Assembly (NCBI GenBank): GCA_011088105.1 | Contig: JAALKI010000027.1 | Coordinates: 1 to 36,196 of the forward strand | From: Nitrospirota bacterium | GTDB taxonomy: Bacteria > Nitrospirota > Nitrospiria > Nitrospirales > UBA8639 | Length of the DNA stretch: 36,196 bases | Reading direction: 5' to 3' | In this document: one piece after another, positions 1 through 8,377 of the stretch | Numbering within the stretch: the first letter of the stretch is position 1 | Layout: each line of letters begins with the position of its first letter | Made by a program: the position numbers and the translations under genes | The notes under the pieces: model-generated | Databases searched by the model: none | The model's input: the letters and a program-made list of their open reading frames with translations, nothing else | Told to the model about the DNA's origin: nothing

Positions 1-52
1 AAAGGCCGGAAAACTCTATGTTGAACCTGTCCGCTTGACGGGGAAGCTTACA
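1..52 (+). repeat. Left copy of a 52-base inverted repeat at the contig ends
   Basis: Bases 1-52 are identical to the reverse complement of 36144-36195, and the match stops abruptly at base 53. One frame stays open from base 2 and gives KAGKLYVEPVRLTGKLT before the copies diverge, so the repeat may be the edge of a coding mobile element. Ends of this kind are typical where an assembly stops at a multicopy insertion sequence. The outer edge (TGTAAGC read outwards) resembles some IS termini, but I cannot name the family. Confidence 0.8.
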
Positions 53-309
53 TGTCACGAACAACCGAGTTATTCAGAAGCTTAACTAATGGGCATATTG
101 CCAATAGGGCTACAGGATTGATCGTGAAATCCTTACTAAAGAGCAAGAGTCAACTTCGGTGCAGTATCCATAATGTACAATGCTTTGTCGGTCTCATCCT
201 GCGCTGAAATAAACTGCTGCTCTCGCAATTATGTTCACATATGCCGATCTGCGGGGTTGTTTACTCCATGGCCAATGCATCATAGGTAAAAAAGTAGAAT
301 GTTTCTTGA
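53..309. other. Intergenic stretch, no gene recognised
   Basis: The frame that is open from base 2 ends at a TAA at 83-85. Beyond it I see no start with a credible ribosome-binding site and no RNA gene. The stretch carries the 3' side of the minus-strand lipoprotein gene that ends at 310, but no convincing hairpin-plus-T-run terminator. Confidence 0.4.
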
Positions 310-1182
310 CTAGTGTTGCTTCAGCATTTTGCGCTTCATACTCATTTTAAAAGCCCCACCTTCATTAATGCGCGCGGTTAGAGGCTCTTTGGCGTCCCGA
401 GAATTGAATGTATAGGTTGCACCTGTCATAGAAATCGTGAAAAGTTCTCCATCTTCTGACCATTTGTTCGCTGGGTCATAGATGTATTCGTTTGGTTTTG
501 ACCAGTTGTATCCAACGATTCCATCATTTCGTAGGTGGAGGTAGGCGCCACGGCGCCAGGTTCGTATGATTTCATTTTCTGGCATCGCTACTATTGGAAC
601 AATTGTTCCATGCCAGTAGCTGTTGCTCATGCTCAGTATGTTTGAGGTGAGGGACTTTCCCTCAATTGCATTTGCAGGTGCTATTGCTGGCATCGAATCT
701 GTCAAGCTTGATGGCGGCAATGATTGAGCTATCGGCTGCTCGGGGATGTTTGCAAAAACAACAGGTTTTTCTATTACTTTTGTCCCGTTAGGTAGCCAGC
801 CCACAAAAGTTCCGACGACGCTCCGAACACGAACTACATACGATGGTAGATTGGTGGCCACAAACCGATACGTGTAGGGGGTGCCAGCGACCATCAGCAC
901 ACCACCAACAGGCTGATTGCCTGTATTCATACGATACTCATTGCCTCTGTTGTCTTGCATTTTGGGATAAGCCAGGCCTGCTTTCTTGTCTTGATACAGG
1001 CTCATCATCTCAAACTCGCATTCAGCGCGTCTGTCAGGTGTAATGGAACACCATTTTATCTCTAGACGGAAGTCATCGATTTGCATAACGTTTCGCTGCA
1101 GTTGAGGCAACTGCGCGATGCTTTGGCAGCCGAAGAGTACAACGATCGTACTCACACCGATTAGTTTGAAACAGTGATTCAT
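310..1182 (-). CDS. Predicted lipoprotein of unknown function
   Basis: The frame could begin at 1215, but the ATG at 1182 is preferred: it has a GAGG box about five bases upstream and puts a clean lipoprotein signal at the N-terminus (MNHCFKLIGVSTIVVLFGCQS, with LFGC as lipobox). The mature protein, about 270 residues, should be lipid-anchored on the outer face of the inner membrane or on the outer membrane. The N-terminal half (roughly residues 30-150) is beta-rich, the middle (about 150-185) is proline-rich and linker-like, and the C-terminal 100 residues form a second segment rich in aromatics. I do not recognise the family. The gene stands alone, about 230 bases downstream of the ABC-importer operon on the same strand. 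Confidence 0.65.
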   Translation of the reverse strand: MNHCFKLIGVSTIVVLFGCQSIAQLPQLQRNVMQIDDFRLEIKWCSITPDRRAECEFEMMSLYQDKKAGLAYPKMQDNRGNEYRMNTGNQPVGGVLMVAGTPYTYRFVATNLPSYVVRVRSVVGTFVGWLPNGTKVIEKPVVFANIPEQPIAQSLPPSSLTDSMPAIAPANAIEGKSLTSNILSMSNSYWHGTIVPIVAMPENEIIRTWRRGAYLHLRNDGIVGYNWSKPNEYIYDPANKWSEDGELFTISMTGATYTFNSRDAKEPLTARINEGGAFKMSMKRKMLKQH

Positions 1183-1411
1183 GTGTACCTCATTATAAAA
1201 ATAGTATTTGTGCAAGATAGACGAAAGAAGCCGGAGCTCTTGCTTTATTAAATCAAACTTTCTAGAAAAACAAAACGAGCTTACGCTTTTTTAAATAGAG
1301 AGCTCCATATTCAGGTTTGCTAATCGGATTGGTTTATCGTGATTATTTCCCTTGATTTTAGCAGATTGCCGAAATCCCATGATGGTTGACGATATGATTC
1401 TTAGAGCGATT

Positions 1412-2110
1412 TTATTCGTTTGGGGTTTCTAGAAAATAGCCTACCCCGTCTATTTGAACTACAGGCATGATCATGCCCTGTTCGGATCCATCATGGGAAA
1501 AAGCATACATGATGGATTCATCTGGGATTAATCGGCCGGCAAAGATGATGCCCACTTGAATTTCTTCGTCTGCCGCATGCTGCTCTCGTAAGACCGTTAG
1601 CAGGGCCGGAGAAGGGATGGCGATCATGTCGTCTGGTAATCCCATGGGTTTAAACCGCACGATCCCCCATTCTGTTTGTGTCAGTTCTGGTCCCATCGCA
1701 ACTGAAAATCCTTTGTGTTCAGGGATGAAATGCCGAAGAATCCCAGTCCATAAAAAGGCCACGCGCTTTGTTAAAAGAGGGTGCCCCTCACGAATTTCAT
1801 CTCGTTTTCGATTAAAGACAAAGAGTCGTTCACCATGTTCTTCACCTGGATGGTTATGGAGTTGTTCCCAATCAGGTGGAGTGCCTTCGAGTTCCGCCAT
1901 AAAGGTAATTTGCTGTTGCGGTGTGAGCAGCGGGCGTGTGGCTGGAGCAATTGAGGAAGTCACCTCTATCCTTGATGTATGAAGCAGTGGAGCGATACCG
2001 GACGGAGGGTTCGCATAGGCCGTTCCTACCTCGCAAGCATACGATAAAAGGACAAGGCCGATGAATCCAACATAGTTAATTTGGTAGCGAGGTGAGGATT
2101 GATTGATCAT
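1412..2110 (-). CDS. Unknown membrane-anchored or exported protein, last gene of ABC operon
   Basis: This 232-residue protein has an N-terminal hydrophobic segment at about residues 12-33 (YVGFIGLVLLSYACEVGTAYA), either an uncleaved anchor or a signal peptide ending near TAYA. The remainder is soluble, mixed alpha/beta, with no motif I recognise. Its ATG overlaps the stop of the ABC ATPase gene by four bases (2107-2110), so the two are probably translationally coupled and the protein may work with the importer. A periplasmic accessory role is only an inference from position. No homologous family could be assigned by eye. Confidence 0.7.
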   Translation of the reverse strand: MINQSSPRYQINYVGFIGLVLLSYACEVGTAYANPPSGIAPLLHTSRIEVTSSIAPATRPLLTPQQQITFMAELEGTPPDWEQLHNHPGEEHGERLFVFNRKRDEIREGHPLLTKRVAFLWTGILRHFIPEHKGFSVAMGPELTQTEWGIVRFKPMGLPDDMIAIPSPALLTVLREQHAADEEIQVGIIFAGRLIPDESIMYAFSHDGSEQGMIMPVVQIDGVGYFLETPNE

Positions 2111-3195
2111 GGAGTTTGATTCCTTTCGATGCGCTGTCCATCGATAAAGAGGTGTAATCGGTTCCGTGGCACGTGTATAGTGATTGCCTCACCAGGTTGT
2201 TTGTGTTGGCCGGGAGCCGTACGAAGAACAATCCGTTGCTCTTGAGCCAAAACATACATGAATAGGTCAGCTCCTAGGTTTTCGATACATTCCACGGTTC
2301 CCGATATGGTGATTTCTGGAGTCTCAGAAGACGTGAGATGAATGTCTTCCGGGCGAATGCCTAGTACGGCCGAAGTTAAAGTCGGTGGACATGAGTGTAT
2401 GGGGAGGGTGATGCGAAGATTGCCGGTATGAAAGTAGCAGGTTTGTTGATCTGTCGTCACATTGCCTTCAAGGAGATTCATGGGGGGATGACCAATAAAC
2501 CCAGCGACAAAGGGGGTATTGGGCTGTCGATAAATTTCTTCTGATGACCCAACCTGCAAAATGTTTCCATGATCCATAATGACAATAGTTTCTCCCAGCG
2601 TCATGGCTTCAATTTGATCATGCGTGACATAGACCATCGTGATTCCCAGTCGCTTATGGAGTTTCTGCAATTCTATGCGCATTGTGCCCCGGAGGCGGGC
2701 ATCCAGATTCGAGAGTGGTTCATCAAATAAAAACAGTTTGGGCTTTCGGACGATTGCGCGTCCCATAGCGACTCGTTGTCGTTGCCCGCCGGATAATTCT
2801 TTGGGAAGACGATCAAGGAGTGGGTGAATCTCTAATAAATCAACGGCCTCCTTGATGCGGGTTTGAATGACAGTTGCCGGTTCCTTTCGCATGGTTAATC
2901 CAAAGGCTAAGTTCTCTCGAACAGTGAGATGAGGGTACAACGCATATTGTTGAAAGACCATGGCCATGTCGCGATCTCGAGGAGCCACGTGATCGATGGG
3001 TTTTCCATCAATAAGGACTGATCCAGCGGTTTGAACGTCCAGCCCGGCAATAATTCGCAACAGCGTTGATTTGCCGCAACCCGATGGTCCCAGTAATACG
3101 ATGAATGCGCCATCGGATACCGAGAGTGAGATATCCTGCAGGACTCGTGTTGAGCCGAATTGTTTTTGAATATGGTGAAGGTCTAGTTTTGCCAC
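2107..3195 (-). CDS. Sugar ABC importer, ATP-binding subunit (MalK/UgpC type)
   Basis: The 362-residue ATPase should drive the importer encoded just upstream. Walker A (GPSGCGKST) is at residues 36-44, the Q-loop glutamine near 82, the LSGGQ signature at 134-138, Walker B with DEP at 158-160 and the H-loop histidine at 192. After residue 230 follows a regulatory TOBE-type region containing GIRPEDIHL, as in MalK and UgpC of the CUT1 sugar-importer family. Length is normal. The gene lies 3 bases after the second permease gene and overlaps the following unknown gene by four bases. The substrate (maltose, trehalose, glycerol phosphate or other) cannot be read from the ATPase. Confidence 0.92.
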   Translation of the reverse strand: MAKLDLHHIQKQFGSTRVLQDISLSVSDGAFIVLLGPSGCGKSTLLRIIAGLDVQTAGSVLIDGKPIDHVAPRDRDMAMVFQQYALYPHLTVRENLAFGLTMRKEPATVIQTRIKEAVDLLEIHPLLDRLPKELSGGQRQRVAMGRAIVRKPKLFLFDEPLSNLDARLRGTMRIELQKLHKRLGITMVYVTHDQIEAMTLGETIVIMDHGNILQVGSSEEIYRQPNTPFVAGFIGHPPMNLLEGNVTTDQQTCYFHTGNLRITLPIHSCPPTLTSAVLGIRPEDIHLTSSETPEITISGTVECIENLGADLFMYVLAQEQRIVLRTAPGQHKQPGEAITIHVPRNRLHLFIDGQRIERNQTP

Positions 3196-3198
3196 AGG

Positions 3199-4026
3199 TT
3201 ATCCTTTGATGGCTCCGGCAGAAAGCCCGCTGATGATTCCACGTTGAAAGAGGAGAACCACTAAAACGAGCGGAAGAGTCGCAAGAACCGACGCGGCAGC
3301 TAATTCTCCCCAGGGCATCGTGAATTCTCCTTGAAACAGGGCAATGCCGACCGGCAAGGTTTGTTGTTCAGGGTCTGTGAGGATGAGCAGGGCAAAGAAA
3401 AATTCATTCCAGGCATAGATAAATGTCAAAATGGCCGCTGTGAAAATCCCTGGAGCGGCTAGAGGCGCCATGACCTTAGACATTGTCTGCCAAAGGGTGC
3501 ACCCATCGACCCGGGCAGCATCTTCAAGCTCTCGAGGAAGTTCTTTGAAAAATGTTGCAAGGATCCAAATGGCCAGTGGGAGTGTGAGTGTCAGATAGGG
3601 AAGGACCAGTCCCCAATGGGTATTGAGTCCGCCGATGTGTTTCAGAATTTCCCACACAGGTCCTGCAATCACAATTTGCGGAAACATCGACATGCTGAGT
3701 AGCCCCCCTAAAATTAAACTTTTTCCTTTCATTCGAACTCGGGCCAACGCATAGGCTGCCGGGATGGCCAGGAGCAGGGCGATGATTGTTGTTGATCCTG
3801 CGACAATCACGCTGTTCATCATGTAATTGAGTAGCTGATGGTCTAGAAGCGCTGAACGGTATGCATCGAGGTTTCCGTTAGGCCACCATGTGGGAGGAAT
3901 GGCTTCCACGGCTGTTTGTGATTTGAGCGAGGTGATGATAAACCAAAAAAATGGAACAAGACTGATAATGACGGAAAGGATTATGCCGACATGAAGGAGG
4001 GAACACTCAAGAAAAGGTTTCTTCAT
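3199..4026 (-). CDS. Sugar ABC importer permease (MalG/UgpE type)
   Basis: This 275-residue inner-membrane permease has an N-terminal membrane segment (about 12-33) and five more hydrophobic segments, the usual six of MalG-type subunits. The EAA loop that docks on the ATPase is clear at about residues 162-195 (ELPRELEDAARVDGCTLWQ, then the APLAAPGI element). The protein ends in SGLSAGAIKG, the characteristic C-terminus of this subfamily. Its start overlaps the stop of the first permease gene by four bases (4023-4026), a strong sign of one mRNA and matched synthesis of the two membrane halves. Confidence 0.92.
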   Translation of the reverse strand: MKKPFLECSLLHVGIILSVIISLVPFFWFIITSLKSQTAVEAIPPTWWPNGNLDAYRSALLDHQLLNYMMNSVIVAGSTTIIALLLAIPAAYALARVRMKGKSLILGGLLSMSMFPQIVIAGPVWEILKHIGGLNTHWGLVLPYLTLTLPLAIWILATFFKELPRELEDAARVDGCTLWQTMSKVMAPLAAPGIFTAAILTFIYAWNEFFFALLILTDPEQQTLPVGIALFQGEFTMPWGELAAASVLATLPLVLVVLLFQRGIISGLSAGAIKG

Positions 4027-4919
4027 GCCGGTTCCCGCTGGAAAAGTGTGGTGCCGATAGTTCTGACATACAAGACCGATAACAGCAACAGTGTCAGGAA
4101 CACGGCAATGGAAATGCTTGCTCCATAGCCCATCTGTCCTTCAGTGAAGAGCGTTTTATAGCCATAAAATTGGATGACTTGCGTGGCGTCTCCCGGGCCT
4201 CCCTGGGTCATGACGAAGACCAGGTCAAAGACGCGAAAGGCGTCAATCGTTCGAAAAAGGAGCGCGATGAGGAGGGCAGGTTTTATAAGCGGAAGGGTGA
4301 TATGCCGGAACCGTTGCCAGGCTGTGGCTCCATCGAGACGGGCGGCATCGTACAGCTCATCGGGTATGACCTGTAAGCCTGCCAGAATGAGAAGTCCTGC
4401 AAAAGACGCTGTTTTCCAGACATCGGCAGCCACGATTGCCAAAAAAGCCCATGTTGGTGAAGCAAGCCATGGTACATAGTTACTGACTTGATCACCAAAA
4501 AGAAGCAAGTTTGCGAGACCATATTGATCGTTGAAAATAAACCGCCACATCTGTGAGGCCACAACGGTAGGAATAGCCCATGGGATTAAAATGGCTGCGC
4601 GAACCCACCCTCTTCCGCTGAATGTTTCATGGATCACAAGAGCGATGCTCAACCCTAGAAGGACTTCCAGTGTGGTTGATAGCAGGACAAATCCGAAGGT
4701 AACGAGGAAAGCCTGTTGTGCAACAGGATCTTGCATCAGCATTGTGTAATTTTGGAGACCAATATATGGCTGGCCGATCGTTGGCAATCCCAAGTAGATT
4801 CGATGGAGACTAAGAAGAAACGAATCCAACGCAGGATAGAGCGAAAATGTTCCCACAACTGCCAGTGCTGGGATCGTCATCATCCATCCAGTAGTGGATT
4901 CTTGAGAGTTTCGTGTCAT
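4023..4919 (-). CDS. Sugar ABC importer permease (MalF/UgpA type)
   Basis: This 298-residue protein is the other membrane half of the importer. It has six predicted membrane segments starting at about residue 14, and an EAA loop at about 184-216 (VIPDELYDAARLDGATAWQ, then ITLPLIKPALL). The motif FDLVFVMTQGGPGDAT near residue 233 is typical of CUT1 MalF/UgpA-like permeases. The large periplasmic P2 loop of E. coli MalF is absent, as in most trehalose, maltodextrin or glycerol-phosphate type systems. The start codon overlaps the stop of the binding-protein gene by four bases. Confidence 0.92.
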   Translation of the reverse strand: MTRNSQESTTGWMMTIPALAVVGTFSLYPALDSFLLSLHRIYLGLPTIGQPYIGLQNYTMLMQDPVAQQAFLVTFGFVLLSTTLEVLLGLSIALVIHETFSGRGWVRAAILIPWAIPTVVASQMWRFIFNDQYGLANLLLFGDQVSNYVPWLASPTWAFLAIVAADVWKTASFAGLLILAGLQVIPDELYDAARLDGATAWQRFRHITLPLIKPALLIALLFRTIDAFRVFDLVFVMTQGGPGDATQVIQFYGYKTLFTEGQMGYGASISIAVFLTLLLLSVLYVRTIGTTLFQREPA

Positions 4920-6214
4920 TGAGGGGTCGACTGGACTAATTCAAGGTAGTGATTAATCTGATGGTCTGTGATGGAGGCTTCTTGAAAGGGATCAATATGG
5001 GGGAAGGCAAGAACACGACTAAAATACCGTTGCAGGATATTGGAAACAATCGGATATATGGGTGTTTGTGGCCTGGGCCGTGCAGTTTGGAAGACAGGGA
5101 AGAGATCCTGAAATTGAGGGTTAGCAGTTAAGATTTCGGTATCTGAATAGAGAGCCGTGCGAGATGGAGCCAGAGAAGCCTGAAGGGCAAAATATTTTTG
5201 CATCTGCGGACTTGTCATGAAGCGAATAAATGTCCAGGCTTCTTGGGGATGGTTGGAGTAAGCGCTGATGCCATAGAGCCATCCTCCCAAGGTCGCGACG
5301 CTTTGGCCGTTTGGGAAATGTGGGAGAAGCGTTACCCCAACATTTCCCACAATTTTTGAGTAACGTGCATTGTTGGCCATTTTCCAAGCATAAGGCCAGT
5401 TTCGATGAAACACGGCATGTCCTTGCACAAAGATGGCCAAGGATTCTGGTTCCTGATGGGTCAGGCCTGCCGGTGTGGCCAAACGTTGAATAATGTGTTT
5501 GCGGACGAAGGTTAACGCCTGAATGGCATCTGGAGACGTCAAGGTTGATCGTGTGCCGTCTTTTGAAAGGAACAAACCATTGTGGCTGCCTACGAATTCC
5601 AACATGTTACAGACAAGACCCTCATATTGCTTGAATTGTCCGCTGTACCCTCGCAATGCTGGATGGGTTGGCTGTTCACCTTTGAGAATAGTATCAGCCT
5701 GAATCACCAATGCCCCCCACGTTTGTGGGGGATCAAATCCATACTTTTGCAGAAGGTCTTTTCTGTAATAAAGCATTCCGCTATCAATTCGTGAGGGGAC
5801 ACTGTATATGCGATGTCGATAGGTTCCCGCTTGAATAGTGGCCGATAAAAATTTCTTTTGTTCAGAAACAGAAAATCGATCATCAAGCGGAAGAACCCAT
5901 CCTGCCATAGCAAATTCAGCCGGCCAAACGACGTCCATGAAAAAAACATCCATGGCCGTGTCGTGGCTTTTGAGCTTTTGGGTCAGCAGATCATGGTAGG
6001 CGGTGGAGGAATGGGGTGCGATTTCGCGTTCAATTGTGATAGAGGGATAGGCGGTTTCAAAGCGAGCAATGGCGGCATCCCAGATTTTTGGGTTGTCCGC
6101 TTTCCAGGTGACAAAACGGAGAACGGTGTGTGCGGTTTCTGAGGCGCTTGAGGTGCTTATTGGAATGATCGGTACGCAAAATATACAAAATACAATGGTG
6201 AAATTCTTTATCAT
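4916..6214 (-). CDS. Extracellular sugar-binding protein of the ABC importer
   Basis: This is a family 1 solute-binding protein (MalE/UgpB-like), about 430 residues, first gene of the operon. The N-terminus (MIKNFTIVFCIFCVPIIPI) is a signal peptide with likely cleavage near SSASE. Family features are the early VTWKADNPKIWDAAIARFE strand-helix, YSVPSRIDSGMLYYRKDLL near the hinge, and GGWLYGISAYSNHPQEAWTF in the second lobe. An in-frame TTG at 6241 would add nine residues; the ATG at 6214 is preferred because the signal peptide then begins normally, although neither start has a strong ribosome-binding site. The ligand is unknown; a sugar or polyol is expected from the family. Confidence 0.88.
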   Translation of the reverse strand: MIKNFTIVFCIFCVPIIPISTSSASETAHTVLRFVTWKADNPKIWDAAIARFETAYPSITIEREIAPHSSTAYHDLLTQKLKSHDTAMDVFFMDVVWPAEFAMAGWVLPLDDRFSVSEQKKFLSATIQAGTYRHRIYSVPSRIDSGMLYYRKDLLQKYGFDPPQTWGALVIQADTILKGEQPTHPALRGYSGQFKQYEGLVCNMLEFVGSHNGLFLSKDGTRSTLTSPDAIQALTFVRKHIIQRLATPAGLTHQEPESLAIFVQGHAVFHRNWPYAWKMANNARYSKIVGNVGVTLLPHFPNGQSVATLGGWLYGISAYSNHPQEAWTFIRFMTSPQMQKYFALQASLAPSRTALYSDTEILTANPQFQDLFPVFQTARPRPQTPIYPIVSNILQRYFSRVLAFPHIDPFQEASITDHQINHYLELVQSTPQ

Positions 6215-6268
6215 AACGAGGAACCATATCGAGTTGGTCAAGCAAGATCAAGAAATCGTTTCTAGATT

Positions 6269-6298
6269 AAAGCCCTGTTCCTGCTGTGAGGGCTTTTT
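6269..6298 (+). terminator. Hairpin with T-run in the divergent intergenic region
   Basis: AAAGCCCT at 6269-6276 pairs perfectly with AGGGCTTT at 6289-6296, and a T-run continues to 6298 on the plus strand. It looks like an intrinsic terminator but sits between two divergent genes, upstream of the mutY-like gene. It could act as an attenuator for that gene, or stop plus-strand transcripts running antisense to the importer operon. Confidence 0.35.
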
Positions 6299-6371
6299 GC
6301 AGAACATTTAGTTTTTCCTTTGTTGCAAACGACCGTGTTCCTCCATACAATTTGTCCAATGTGGTCATACG

Positions 6372-7097
6372 ATGCCTTCTAAAAAACGCATGCTTCCAAC
6401 GCGAACATCTTCAAAGCGTTCACGGGCTCCTCGGTTAGTGGCCTTAGGGCTTCGACGCCGTTTTCAAAATCGATTACTGAAATGGTACCAAACCTATGGA
6501 CGGGATTTACCATGGCGACGAACATCAGATCCTTATAAAATTCTGGTTTCCGAAGTCATGTTGCAACAAACCCAAGTTGACCGGGTTATTCCCAAATATC
6601 ATGAATTTCTTGAGAAGTATCCAACTGTGAATGCGTTGGCAGAAGCCAAACCTGATAAGGTTCGGGAAACATGGTATCCGCTTGGGTATAACATTCGTCC
6701 TTATCGATTACATAGCATTGCTTGTGAAACAGTTGAACGGTATGGTGGCGCCATTCCCCAAAAGTCTGAGGACTTATTATCGTTGAAAGGGGTGGGGCGG
6801 TATACGGCTGGGGCTGTCCGGTCGTTTGCCTTTAACGAAGATGCGCCTATTCTTGATACCAATGTGATGCGGGTTTTACATCGGGTATTTGTGGGAGAGG
6901 GTAATGCCAAAGCACAAAAGGCTAAGCTCTGGATCCTCTCAGAGGAATTAATCCCTAAAGGCAAAGGCTATGATTTTAATCAGGCCTTGATGGATTTTGG
7001 CTCAATGGTCTGTACAGCGAGAAAGCCGTATTGTCTCCTCTGTCCCATGCGGGAGTTTTGCAAGGCCTTTCCGATTGCGACAATGCGACAAAAATGA
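6372..7097 (+). CDS. mutY: MutY-like A/G-specific adenine glycosylase (catalytic domain only)
   Basis: This 241-residue base-excision repair enzyme should remove adenine mispaired with 8-oxoguanine. The catalytic glutamate lies in SEVMLQQTQV (E61), the helix-hairpin-helix is at about 136-150 (LKGVGRYTAGAV), the catalytic aspartate is D162 in PILDTNVMRVLHR, and the 4Fe-4S cysteines are C214, C221, C224 and C230 (C-x6-C-x2-C-x5-C). The basic first 20 residues are an extension. MutY proteins are normally about 350 residues with a C-terminal NUDIX-fold domain that reads 8-oxoguanine; here that domain is missing and a separate NUDIX gene overlaps the stop. DTN in place of the usual DGN leaves room for a related mismatch glycosylase with another specificity. 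Confidence 0.85.
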   Translation: MPSKKRMLPTRTSSKRSRAPRLVALGLRRRFQNRLLKWYQTYGRDLPWRRTSDPYKILVSEVMLQQTQVDRVIPKYHEFLEKYPTVNALAEAKPDKVRETWYPLGYNIRPYRLHSIACETVERYGGAIPQKSEDLLSLKGVGRYTAGAVRSFAFNEDAPILDTNVMRVLHRVFVGEGNAKAQKAKLWILSEELIPKGKGYDFNQALMDFGSMVCTARKPYCLLCPMREFCKAFPIATMRQK

Positions 7098-7501
7098 ATG
7101 ATGAGGATGAGGGAAAGGAACATTGGATTCAAGTTGCGGCGGCTCTGATTGAACAGGATGGCCGGTATTTAATTACGCAACGGAAAACTGATGTCCATCT
7201 GGCAGGTCTGTGGGAGTTTCCTGGTGGTAAACGTGAACGAGGTGAGTCGTTAGAAGCCTGTTTGCGACGAGAGCTTCTTGAAGAGTTAGCTATTGAGATC
7301 ACGTCTCCCGTCCTCTTCATGATGCACCGTCATGCCTATCCTGACAAGAATGTTGAATTGCATTTCTTTCGCTGTGCGTTGATGCGGGGTCAGCCTCGAG
7401 CCCTAGGCTGTGCAGGTTTTTGCTGGGTCAAGCCTGAGGATCTCAGCAATTATCCATTCCCTCCAGCGGATGCGCCGGTGGTGGCACGATTACGAGAATA
7501 A
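7094..7501 (+). CDS. NUDIX hydrolase, MutT-like, coupled to the MutY-like gene
   Basis: The start ATG at 7094 overlaps the stop of the glycosylase gene (ATGA, 7094-7097), giving a 135-residue protein. An upstream in-frame start at 7031 would lie inside the glycosylase gene and is not preferred. The NUDIX box is complete: G-x5-E (GKRERGE), seven residues, then RELLEELAI. A full box predicts a working pyrophosphatase such as a MutT-type 8-oxo-dGTPase, whereas the NUDIX-fold tail of MutY usually has a decayed box. The coupled pair therefore either represents a split MutY or joins two arms of oxidised-guanine defence in one operon. Confidence 0.85.
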   Translation: MNDEDEGKEHWIQVAAALIEQDGRYLITQRKTDVHLAGLWEFPGGKRERGESLEACLRRELLEELAIEITSPVLFMMHRHAYPDKNVELHFFRCALMRGQPRALGCAGFCWVKPEDLSNYPFPPADAPVVARLRE

Positions 7502-7624
7502 ATTGAGGAACGCCTTCTCTTGTGACGGCACCAAAGAGGCCAGTTAGTTGATGTAGCTAAAGAATACTCCATGAACATGCCAATCGTAACCTTACTCTGA
7601 GTGATGATCTAAAGAGCCTCAGCG

Positions 7625-8341
7625 ATGAAAGTGGTACTAGACATCGAAACAGTTCAAGCTCCTCGTGCGGAATGGGCACGCATTCTGGGCATTGATTCTC
7701 TTGTCGAGACAGATCGTCTGCATGAATCGTCCTCCGATCTATTTGCGCATGCTGATATGCAGGAGCAAAGAGGAAAAGAGAATGAGCTCTATGAGAAGTC
7801 AGCCTTCGATGGTACGTTTAGTCGAATTGTCTGTATAGGTCTTCTGATCTTTTCAGATACGATGGTTCCTCAAGGCGCGGTGGCTTGGTATGGACGGAAT
7901 GAGCAGGAGCTTCTTCGACAATTTTGGACTCGGTTGCGAGAAGTGCGCCCATCGTTATTCATTACGCATAATGGATTAGGGTTTGACTTGCCGTTTTTAA
8001 AAAAGCGGTCGATGATTCAACACGTTCGTCCCTCACTGGACATTAGCTTGGCGAGATTTCGAGTTGAACCTGTTTACGATACGATGGCTGTGTGGAGTAA
8101 CTGGGATCCTAGAGGTTGGGTGAAGCTTGATGTCTTAGCAAGAGCCTTGAATGTAGCTGGTAAATCAGGAAGTGGCAAACAAGTTGCCGATATGTGGGCG
8201 GCAGGCCAGTGGAGAGAGATTGCCGAATATTGTTTGCAGGATACGTTTGTCACCTATGCCTGTTACCAACGGATGGTTTTTCAAACCCCACGACATCGAG
8301 AGGAAGTGTTGCAATCCCCGCAGCTTATAGAAACTCCCTGA
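7625..8341 (+). CDS. DnaQ-fold 3'-5' exonuclease (PolB-like exonuclease family)
   Basis: This 238-residue protein has the three exonuclease motifs of the DEDDy type: VLDIET at residues 4-9 (D6, E8), THNGLGFDLPFL with D121, and YCLQD with Y202 and D206. This matches the predicted PolB-like 3'-5' exonuclease family, stand-alone proteins about this size with no polymerase domain. A role in DNA repair or end trimming is likely from the family; the substrate is unknown. It follows the repair gene pair after a 123-base gap, so it may have its own promoter. It converges with the next gene. Confidence 0.85.
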   Translation: MKVVLDIETVQAPRAEWARILGIDSLVETDRLHESSSDLFAHADMQEQRGKENELYEKSAFDGTFSRIVCIGLLIFSDTMVPQGAVAWYGRNEQELLRQFWTRLREVRPSLFITHNGLGFDLPFLKKRSMIQHVRPSLDISLARFRVEPVYDTMAVWSNWDPRGWVKLDVLARALNVAGKSGSGKQVADMWAAGQWREIAEYCLQDTFVTYACYQRMVFQTPRHREEVLQSPQLIETP

Positions 8342-8377
8342 CGACAGCTCGACGTTCTCTGGTGGATGTCAGCGATG

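Noticed and set aside
1233-1306. 8-base inverted repeat (GGAGCTCT/AGAGCTCC) between the lipoprotein gene and its upstream neighbour
   Set aside because: The arms are short, partly self-palindromic and about 60 bases apart; likely chance.
2041-2100. DNA similarity to 9890-9930 (shared ACAAGGCC, ATGAATCCA)
   Set aside because: Both lie in hydrophobic GFIGLVL-type membrane segments on the minus strand; the match is short and the flanking sequences are unrelated.
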